This document shows, piece after piece, positions 8,562-14,236 of a stretch of 14,236 nt of DNA. Origin of the DNA: Chrysochromulina tobinii (Eukaryota; Haptophyta; Prymnesiales; Chrysochromulinaceae); the NCBI GenBank assembly GCA_001275005.1, contig JWZX01001460.1, positions 1 to 14,236 of the forward strand, written 5' to 3'. The notes under the pieces were generated by a model. The model did no database searches and was not told where the DNA came from. It saw nothing but the letters and a program-made list of their open reading frames with translations. How positions within the stretch are numbered: position 1 is the stretch's first letter; each line of letters begins with the position of its first letter. The translations under genes and the position numbers were made by a program.

Positions 8562-9407
8562 ATGATGGATGCGATCGAAGTGCCCAGCCCACAAGGAGAG
8601 CCTGTTCTCAAAGGCTTTAGTGCTGCGACCGCCAGGATGCACGCCGAGCGCGGCTCACCAGAGACGCCTGAAGGAGGCTCAAGTGCCTCCGTCGGCAATG
8701 TGAAAGCCATTAATCACCAGCCGGAGGTGAAATTGGGATGCCAATCTCCCCTGGACCTCTCCTCCCGCTCCCAGCTTGCGGCTACAATCTCGGTGCGGCG
8801 TGCCGCCGCCTACGACGCGTCGCTCGACGTCCTCTTCTGTCCATCACTACTACGACAACGTGCAGGGTCTGGGTTAGCCACACCAGACGAGAATCCTTGG
8901 TGGTTTGTCAACTCGTCGCCTCTGCTAAGCCCGGCGGAGGCCTTGAAGAAGCACGAGGAGGGGCTGGCCACCGCCGAGCGCCGCGCTCACGAGGAGCCGC
9001 GTGCCGCGGCCGCCGCGCAATCGAGCGAGCCCTACCTGAACTTGTTGCAGGCGCTTGTCGAGCGGCGGCAGCGCCTCGAGGCTGATGACGACCGTTGGGA
9101 GCGGAACCGCAGGGCGACGGTAAGCGTGGTGGCGAGCCAGCAGCGCAGGCAGGCGCCCATCGAGGCTGCCTACGTCCTTGGGAGTGCCCAAGGCAGCGCT
9201 CAAAGCAGCGCTGCCGGGCGAGCGACGGCGACGGCGGTGGCGGTGGCGGCGCCGGCGGCAGCATCGGCATCAGGGCGCACGCGCGCGCACGCCTCGCCGC
9301 CGCGCGCGCCCCCGGTGTTCTACGAGGTATGGCCCGCGTCGACGGCGTGGGGTCAGGCGGCCGTACGCGCCACCGCCAAGCCCGCTGCGGCCAGTTTCCA
9401 AACGTGA
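8562..9407 (+). CDS. Uncharacterised protein, about 281 residues
   Basis: ATG 8562 (followed by a second ATG at 8565) is chosen; the frame is open further upstream to 8427, but only from a GTG. Codon use is strongly G/C at third positions, especially from about 8880 on. No known family is recognised. Residues 1 to about 110 are Ser/Pro/Gly-rich and probably disordered. Residues about 125-215 are predicted helical and highly charged, with AEALKKHEEG, YLNLLQALVERRQRLEADDD and RWERNRRAT. The tail is Ala/Ser/Thr low complexity (SAQGSAQSSAAGRATAT onward). It lies 302 bases upstream of the EF-hand coiled-coil gene on the same strand. The TGA stop at 9405 sits inside a donor-like GTGAGG, so this ORF could be an upstream exon of that gene (see findings). 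Confidence 0.6.
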   Translation: MMDAIEVPSPQGEPVLKGFSAATARMHAERGSPETPEGGSSASVGNVKAINHQPEVKLGCQSPLDLSSRSQLAATISVRRAAAYDASLDVLFCPSLLRQRAGSGLATPDENPWWFVNSSPLLSPAEALKKHEEGLATAERRAHEEPRAAAAAQSSEPYLNLLQALVERRQRLEADDDRWERNRRATVSVVASQQRRQAPIEAAYVLGSAQGSAQSSAAGRATATAVAVAAPAAASASGRTRAHASPPRAPPVFYEVWPASTAWGQAAVRATAKPAAASFQT

Positions 9408-9709
9408 GGCGACCCTCTGACAGTCCCGCCGTCCTCGCCACACGGCCATCACCCAGCGCGCAACAGCTCGCCGGCCGTGGCGGGGGCCTCAGAGCCTCCA
9501 CCGCCGCACAGGGTGATCGGAGCTGGCGCGTGAGGTTTCCATGTGCCGCCACAGGAGCTGTCGCCGCGGAAGCCGTCGCCGCGTCGGGCGCTGGGCGGCA
9601 CGAGCGCGGCGATGGGGGCTAGTCCGCTCACTTGAACTTAAACATATGTTGCGCCTTCCTGGAAAACCGTTTCAAAACCTTGTCGGGGCTCTCGATCGAT
9701 CGGGAGAGA
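9408..9709 (+). other. Spacer between 8562-9407 and the EF-hand gene
   Basis: The first part (to about 9530) stays open in the frame of the preceding ORF and is Pro/Ala-rich. The second part (about 9623-9709) is more AT-rich and has several short A and T runs, which fits a 5' UTR or the end of an intron. It is either intergenic sequence or a 305-nt intron from 9404 to 9708. Confidence 0.4.
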
Positions 9710-11206
9710 ATGCGCAGTAGGAAGAGCGATGCGATGAAAGAGGAGGCCGAGATCATCCTCGCGCAGCTTCGTGCGGCGGCGTCTCGGTCGCTAGAGCGCG
9801 TGGCCGACACCTTCAAGCGCTGGGACGCCGACGGCGGCGGCCTCATCTCGCGCTCTGAGTTTCGCAAGGCGGCGCTTGCGCTCTTCATAGAGGGCGAACA
9901 GAGAGCCATCGACGCCGCGTTCGATCTGCTCGACGCAGATGGCAACGGCTCGCTCAGCATCGAGGAGCTCAGCGCGCACCTGCTCGAGCACCGTCGCAAA
10001 AGTGGCCGCGACGAGATGAGTGAGAAGAAGGCATCATCGAGCATGGCGATGTTGCCGAACCCGATCAAGCTCTCGTCGCTCGCGCTGTCCAAGTCGGACT
10101 CGTCGCTCGCGCAGTTCAAGGCGAATTTAATCCTGCGCACGGCCCTGTCGGCCGAGCAGGCGGTGGAGGCGGCGCGCCAGACGGAGCACGACTGGCGCGT
10201 GTACGAGACGACGAAGCATCATACGCAGCAGGTGCTTAGCCGGCGCATTGCAGAGCGCGCGGCCGAGGTGAGCGCGCAGCAGGAGAAGAGGAGGCAGGAG
10301 CTGCTGCAGGAGGAGGCGCGCGAGCGCCTACGCTTGCTGCGCCGGCTCAACACGTTCAGCGCGGAGCGAAAGAAGCGAGCGCAGGAGCAGGAGAGCTTGT
10401 TGAGAGAGCAGGAGCGCTTGATGCGCCGTGCGAGCGAGGAGCGATTACGTACGAAGCTCGAGCGCACCGCGTCGCAGTGTTCGCACTGCGATGAGGCGCT
10501 CGAGCGCCTCCTTCAGCGCGACCAGGCCGTCGCGGCACGTGCCGAGACCGCGAAGAAGGAGCGCGAGAAGGCATTCAAACTTCTCAACGAGGCGTACGAG
10601 GAGCGCCGATCGACCTCTGTCCGGCTGCGAGACGAGATGCGCCAGCAGGACGATGAACGGATCGCGGCGATCTTGAAGCGTGAGAATGAGCGCTTCAACC
10701 ACGCCGCGGCCACACTCGAATCGAAGGCAGCGCTCGCGGCGCAGGTGAGCGTGCGCGCTGCAGCCGAATTCGAGAGGAAACGGGAAGCGACCGCGCGCCT
10801 GCTCGCTGCTGAGGATGATCTCAAGAGACAGGGCAACCTGCTCGCGTCGAGCAGCTCGCTCTTGCGGCTGCAGGAGGATCGCGAGCGTCAGCTGCTCGCA
10901 ACCCGCGAGGCCTCCGCCCAGCGCGAGAAGCAGATCCGAGCCAACCTCTCTGCGAAGGAGAAGGACACGGCCGAGAAGGAAGCGAAGCTGATCGCGAAGG
11001 CGGCCACGACGAGTGCGCGGGTGGAGGAGCTCGAAGCCAAGCGGAAGCATGCCGAGCTCGAGGTGCAGGCGCGCATCCGCAAGGGCGTGCAGGCAAAGGC
11101 CGCCCTCTATGAGGTGGAGCAGAAGGCCATGGTGAGCCATCGGGATCCCGGCGAGGTGCGCCAGCTGCTCAACCATTTACCGGGCGGCGTCTTCCTCACC
11201 CAATGA
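9710..11206 (+). CDS. EF-hand calcium-binding coiled-coil protein, 498 residues
   Basis: ATG 9710 is the first in-frame ATG; the frame is open back to 9623 but has only a TTG start there. Two canonical EF-hand loops form a pair: DADGGGLISRSE at residues 39-50 and DADGNGSLSIEE at 75-86. Both have Asp at positions 1 and 3 and Glu at 12, so both should bind Ca2+. After a Ser-rich linker (about 103-140), residues about 150-480 are almost continuous charged helix rich in Glu, Arg, Lys, Gln and Ala, a long coiled coil with few helix breakers. A single CSHC pair lies at C257/C260. There is no signal peptide or membrane segment, so it is probably cytosolic, cytoskeletal or flagellar. Inferred role: a Ca2+-responsive scaffold. 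The coiled-coil architecture is common and does not identify an orthologue. It could also be the 3' exon of a longer gene that includes 8562-9403. Confidence 0.85.
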   Translation: MRSRKSDAMKEEAEIILAQLRAAASRSLERVADTFKRWDADGGGLISRSEFRKAALALFIEGEQRAIDAAFDLLDADGNGSLSIEELSAHLLEHRRKSGRDEMSEKKASSSMAMLPNPIKLSSLALSKSDSSLAQFKANLILRTALSAEQAVEAARQTEHDWRVYETTKHHTQQVLSRRIAERAAEVSAQQEKRRQELLQEEARERLRLLRRLNTFSAERKKRAQEQESLLREQERLMRRASEERLRTKLERTASQCSHCDEALERLLQRDQAVAARAETAKKEREKAFKLLNEAYEERRSTSVRLRDEMRQQDDERIAAILKRENERFNHAAATLESKAALAAQVSVRAAAEFERKREATARLLAAEDDLKRQGNLLASSSSLLRLQEDRERQLLATREASAQREKQIRANLSAKEKDTAEKEAKLIAKAATTSARVEELEAKRKHAELEVQARIRKGVQAKAALYEVEQKAMVSHRDPGEVRQLLNHLPGGVFLTQ

Positions 11207-11415
11207 GCGCGGCCGAGAGTGTACTGTAGAGGCCACCCCGCCGACTCTGGCGCCTCATGGGTCGCCTCATGGGGCGAAGCGCGTAATCAGACTCCGCGGC
11301 CTATGCGCGATACGCAACTCCGTGTGTCGTAGGTACGTTCTTGACACGAGTTGAGTACGTGTACGGTGTCTCGACTATCGAGCTCACGTATGCGGCGGTA
11401 CACGGTACTACTATT

Positions 11416-11439
11416 AGCCCCCCCGCGGGGGCTCTTTTT
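11416..11439 (+). terminator. GC hairpin followed by a T tract
   Basis: AGCCCCC (11416-11422) pairs perfectly with GGGGGCT (11427-11433) around a CCGC loop, followed by C and five T. In shape it matches a bacterial intrinsic terminator, and it lies 210 bases past the EF-hand stop, between convergent genes. In a eukaryote, function for RNA polymerase II is not expected, so this is a structural note only. Confidence 0.25.
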
Positions 11440-11550
11440 GATAGCGGGCCAGTCGGTCGCTGCCATCCGCATGGTGATCCTTTGACCTTTCGTAAATACT
11501 CTGATCTATCTGTCGAGCTCGTTCGCGGCGGTCCGAGCGGCGCGAACAAA

Positions 11551-11566
11551 TCTCTCTCTCTCTCTC
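11551..11566. repeat. (CT)n microsatellite
   Basis: Eight TC dinucleotides occur in the 3' spacer of the methyltransferase gene. Confidence 0.85.
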
Positions 11567-11665
11567 AACTCGACAAGTCGATCAGACGGGGAATCGATGC
11601 GGATATGGGCCACGTAATGTTGCAGAGCTCTCGCTCGCTCGTCCGCTCCTCTCGCACTGATACAC

Positions 11666-12766
11666 TCACTGCTGTGGGCCACCAATCTCTTTCCACGGCT
11701 CCACGCTGAGATGCACCTGTTCGCTCATTTGCATCAGATTCGCCGTGCGGATCCGGTGGCTCACATTCGAGTGCACAACCCGTAGCAGCTGCTGCTGCTC
11801 GCCGCGCCACGCAGCCCACTCGCTCAGGACGCCCGCGCCAAAGTCTCGGTACACGTAGCCTAGCGGGTTGCCCATCGCATACACGAGCTGCTGCTCGCGT
11901 GGGATCGACCCAAAGAGGGGCAGCCTCGAGGCATGCACAAAGTAGGCATCCTCGATCGGAGCCTGGAGGAGCGCGTACCCGAAGCGCTGAGCAACGTCCG
12001 CAGCGTACGAGAGGGAGCAGCCGAAGATGGGCGAGGGCGCGCCGCGGTCGTTGTGCGCCATCTTCGGCTGGTACGCCAGGTTGAACCGGATGGGGGGCGG
12101 GAAGGCGGGATTGAATTCAATCACAACCACCGAGGGCGAAAAGTGCTTGAGGGCTTGTTCGAGCACATCGCAGTCGCACGAGTCGATGTCGATCTTGAGG
12201 ACAGCGGGGGCCGCGGGTACACCGTGCGTCCGGAGCAATTCCGCCAGCCCAGGCGGCGTCACGATCGCGTTCACCATGTCGTAGTGCTCAAAATAGGTGC
12301 CGGACGTGAGCTTGTTCTCCTTGATAGAACGGGGCGTCGCATCGAAGGCGAGATAGCGCGCCGTGCCGAGAAAGGGGCGCAGAAACTCGGGAGTGTGGCC
12401 GCCGCCGCCGATGTCGACGACGCACAGCGTCTTGTTCAGCCGCAATTCGTGCCCGTCCGCTCCGGCGAGTATGGCGAGTATGGCGAGCGGTTCAACAAAG
12501 GAGAAGGCGCCGACGGCCTGCGCAAACTCTGAAGATGAGATTTGGCGGTGAGCGAACTCGCGGAGGATGCGGCGGTAGTGCACCTTGAGCTCCGACGAAA
12601 TGCGCGGTTGCTCATCAGCGAGCCTGCCGCTGCTCCCACGAAATGCCGCCGTCTTGTTCAGTGCTGGAATGCGCAAGTCGGGCCGATCAGCGAGCAGCAC
12701 CTCGCCGGGGAAGCGTTGGGTGGTGGCGACGCCGACAGCATTCAAGATAGTTGCCGCATTTGTCAT
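11666..12766 (-). CDS. FkbM-like SAM-dependent methyltransferase, about 366 residues
   Basis: The product has a Rossmann-type SAM-binding motif, VVDIGGGG at residues 116-123, followed by FDATPRSIKEN as the expected acidic second-strand region. The motif LKIDIDSCDCDVLE (from L190, with D193 and D195) and VVVIEFNPAFPPP (to P225) match the FkbM family pattern of a DxD strand followed by an EhNP-type strand. FkbM-type enzymes methylate hydroxyls on sugars or secondary metabolites; the substrate here is unknown. The C-terminal 140 residues are Tyr/Arg-rich and lack a membrane segment. ATG 12766 is chosen. The frame stays open upstream to 13174, but that extension (Arg/Cys/His-rich) looks like an antisense shadow of the plus-strand ORF at 12875. 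A start in an upstream exon cannot be excluded. No clear signal peptide is visible from this start. Confidence 0.82.
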   Translation of the reverse strand: MTNAATILNAVGVATTQRFPGEVLLADRPDLRIPALNKTAAFRGSSGRLADEQPRISSELKVHYRRILREFAHRQISSSEFAQAVGAFSFVEPLAILAILAGADGHELRLNKTLCVVDIGGGGHTPEFLRPFLGTARYLAFDATPRSIKENKLTSGTYFEHYDMVNAIVTPPGLAELLRTHGVPAAPAVLKIDIDSCDCDVLEQALKHFSPSVVVIEFNPAFPPPIRFNLAYQPKMAHNDRGAPSPIFGCSLSYAADVAQRFGYALLQAPIEDAYFVHASRLPLFGSIPREQQLVYAMGNPLGYVYRDFGAGVLSEWAAWRGEQQQLLRVVHSNVSHRIRTANLMQMSEQVHLSVEPWKEIGGPQQ

Positions 12767-12874
12767 GAGGAGGCCCGGGTTTGAGCGAATTTGAGTGAAA
12801 CCGCAATCGATTTCTTTCTCCGTCACTCCCTTGGTCTCGACCGCGTCTGAGGGTGCGCAAGAAAGAGCCGTCAA

Positions 12875-13216
12875 ATGATGGACGCTCTCCCCATGGAAGA
12901 CGAGCCGCCGTGTGCCGACTGCACCGAGGCCGAGGACGTCGACTACCTCAACCAGCTGGCCAACGTGGCGGCTGGAGCAGCACGGGTTGCTGCGCTGAAG
13001 CGGCGGGCAGAATCGAAGGCTGGCAGGGATATTTGCTGGGTGGCATCTGCCAGGCTTGCCGCGCACGGAGCATCCGCCGCAGCCAGCTGGTGGGCTGAGA
13101 CGCCGCATTCTAGGGGCAGTGGGCTCAACGCGTCGGCGATAAGCTCGTCGCAGAACCGGATGTGGCTGCAGCACCGACGCGCAGGACAGCAGATGGCTCC
13201 AGGACAGCGCAGATAG
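12875..13216 (+). CDS. Tentative small ORF, 113 residues, divergent from the methyltransferase
   Basis: ATG 12875 opens a frame to TAG 13214-13216. The first 30 or so codons look coding: 27 of 30 end in G or C, and the peptide is acidic and normal in composition (MMDALPMEDEPPCADC, then EDVDYLNQLANVAAGAAR). From about residue 45 on, the bias weakens and the sequence becomes Ser/Arg-rich. The real gene may therefore be only a first exon, a decayed gene, or a short peptide. No family is recognised. It lies 108 bases from the methyltransferase start in head-to-head orientation, which would imply a very compact shared promoter. The foldback element begins 130 bases after its stop. Confidence 0.35.
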   Translation: MMDALPMEDEPPCADCTEAEDVDYLNQLANVAAGAARVAALKRRAESKAGRDICWVASARLAAHGASAAASWWAETPHSRGSGLNASAISSSQNRMWLQHRRAGQQMAPGQRR

Positions 13217-13345
13217 CGTCGCATGGGCGGCTCACGGCATGCCGGAGTCGCCTCATGGGATATCCCGACCGGGCTGATGATCGGAGAGCATCACTCTTCT
13301 TGCGCAGGGGAGCACTGTGCATACTCGCATGTGTCGTACCGGGCA

Positions 13346-13650
13346 TCTTGTGTGCATAATGTAGGTTTCCGTACTGCAAGTGTGCGTCATAGTCGACCAC
13401 TCTTCATCTTAGGATCGCACACCACTCTATAAGAGACACACGATCGAGAACAGGCGAGAGAATGTGTTTTAGATCTCGAATTGTGGAGCTCTGTGGCCAA
13501 ATGGTTCACGGGTCGATATTCAAGGCGAAGCCGAATTTCGATGCACATCTCCAAAGATCGCGAGACAGCACATAGCTGAAGGGCCATAGATCGAGGCTAG
13601 GGACTATATGGAGTCATAAAGAACCGAGAATCACGCCATATCAAGTCACT
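13346..13650 (+). repeat. Left arm of the foldback element
   Basis: This arm of about 305 bp is complementary to 13737-14045. The match is near-perfect from 13346 to about 13635 and then decays toward the spacer. Confidence 0.85.
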
Positions 13651-13736
13651 GTCGCCACTCAGATGTCACATTGTGACCACGAGTACGGCCTGTGAGAGGT
13701 CGCGTTTTGGTCGCATTTTGGTACTTGGCCATGCAG

Positions 13737-14045
13737 AGCGACTTGTGATGGTGTGATTCTCGGTTCTTTATGACTCCATATAGTCCCTAGCCTCGATCTA
13801 TGGCCCTCCAGCTATGTGCTGTCTCGTGATCTTTGGAGATGTGCATCGAAATCCGGCTTCGCCTCGAATAATATCGACACGTGAACCATTTGACCACAGA
13901 GCTCCACAATTCGAGCTCCAAAACACATTCTCTCGCCTGTTCTCCATGGTGTGTCTCTTATAGAGTGGTGTGCGATCCTAAGATGAAGAGTGGTCGACGT
14001 ATGACGCACACTTGCAGTACGGAAACCTACATTATGCACACAAGA
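13737..14045 (-). repeat. Right arm of the foldback element
   Basis: This arm of about 309 bp is inverted relative to the left arm. It carries a 3-base and a 1-base insertion relative to the left arm. Confidence 0.85.
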
Positions 14046-14236
14046 GCCTTATGTGACACGGTCAAGCCGAAGCCTGAGAGTGCTCTGCTGCTGTCAGCGA
14101 CCACGGGTCCGTTGAGGGCATCCCACAGGCCGATCCCAGAGCCAACAGCAGCCTGATGAAGCTCCAAACTCTGCCGCTGCTGTGCACATCTCCACTACGG
14201 TGCGCACGGGAGCATAGCCGGCGCATGCCTGCAAGT
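14046..14236. other. Right-edge tail, no assignable gene
   Basis: These are 191 bases after the foldback element. Minus-strand frames are open for up to about 50 codons, but they have no recognisable motif and no clear start; they could be part of an exon that continues outside the window. Nothing firmer can be said. Confidence 0.4.

Larger units (their letters stand above)
11207..11665. other. Convergent intergenic region
   Basis: This is the spacer between the 3' ends of the EF-hand gene (plus) and the methyltransferase gene (minus). It should contain both 3' UTRs and polyadenylation signals; no clear AATAAA was seen. It holds a GC-rich hairpin with a T tract (11416-11439) and a (CT)n tract (11551-11566). 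The ORFs here have no coding character. Confidence 0.6.
13346..14045. mobile_element. Foldback (long inverted repeat) element, MITE-like
   Basis: The left arm 13346-13650 is the reverse complement of the right arm 13737-14045, with about 15 substitutions and two short indels counted by eye (about 94-95% identity). An 86-bp unique spacer (13651-13736) lies between them. The ends read TCTTGTGTGCATAATG inward on both sides, and a GTGTC lies about 10 bases outside each end in matching orientation. No transposase frame is present; the longest ORF in an arm is a short fragment starting with GTG that is broken in the other arm. The transcript would fold into a hairpin of about 305 bp. No convincing target-site duplication was seen. 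It is best read as a nonautonomous foldback element; a local inverted duplication is the alternative. Confidence 0.8.

Noticed and set aside
12767-13174. N-terminal extension of the methyltransferase to ATG 13174
   Set aside because: The extension is Arg/Cys/His-rich with no motif and lies opposite a more coding-like plus-strand ORF; it is kept only as an alternative.
13812-14039. Minus-strand 75-residue ORF in the right foldback arm
   Set aside because: It starts with GTG, has no motif, and the corresponding frame in the left arm is broken by stops and indels.
13331-14060. Target-site duplication for the foldback element
   Set aside because: The flanks show only a GTGTC match in inverted orientation about 10 bases outside each end; no direct repeat could be defined.

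Overview
This window looks like nuclear DNA from a GC-rich unicellular eukaryotic alga. The evidence is a four-repeat voltage-gated cation channel gene interrupted by two GT-AG introns, a secreted Ser/Pro-rich cell-surface type protein, strong G/C preference at third codon positions, and repeat-rich spacers. A haptophyte or similar marine protist is my best guess. This is inferred from gene style only; no rRNA or other marker is present. No tRNA, rRNA, CRISPR or prokaryotic operon structure was seen.

Layout, left to right. (1) 875 to 1, minus strand: the 5' part of a secreted Ser/Pro-rich protein gene that leaves the window at the left edge. (2) 876-1891: a divergent spacer of about 1 kb with short direct repeats. 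(3) 1892-7605, plus strand: a complete four-repeat Cav/Nav-superfamily channel of about 1,775 residues with an EEEE selectivity ring, in three exons (1892-3754, 3951-5021, 5212-7605). (4) 8372-7845, minus strand: a tentative small gene of unknown function. (5) 8562-9407, plus strand: an uncharacterised protein of about 281 residues. (6) 9710-11206, plus strand: a protein with two EF-hands followed by a long charged coiled coil. (7) 11207-11665: a convergent spacer. (8) 12766-11666, minus strand: an FkbM-like SAM-dependent methyltransferase. (9) 12875-13216, plus strand: a tentative short ORF head-to-head with the methyltransferase. (10) 13346-14045: a foldback element with two arms of about 305 bp. 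(11) 14046-14236: a tail with no assignable gene.

The most interesting signal is in the two channel introns. They begin with nearly the same 19 bases, are almost the same length (196 and 190 nt), are both phase 0, carry arrays of the same 10-nt repeat family (consensus near RTYGCCACTG), and are flanked by short AGG-starting direct repeats. This is what a recently spread family of introner-like introns would look like. The near-identical foldback arms are a second sign of recent mobile-DNA activity.

Functionally, the channel is predicted to pass Ca2+ or mixed cations, and the nearby EF-hand coiled-coil protein is a plausible Ca2+ sensor. The two are separated by other ORFs, so a functional link is only a hypothesis. 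The secreted protein and the methyltransferase have no visible connection to them.
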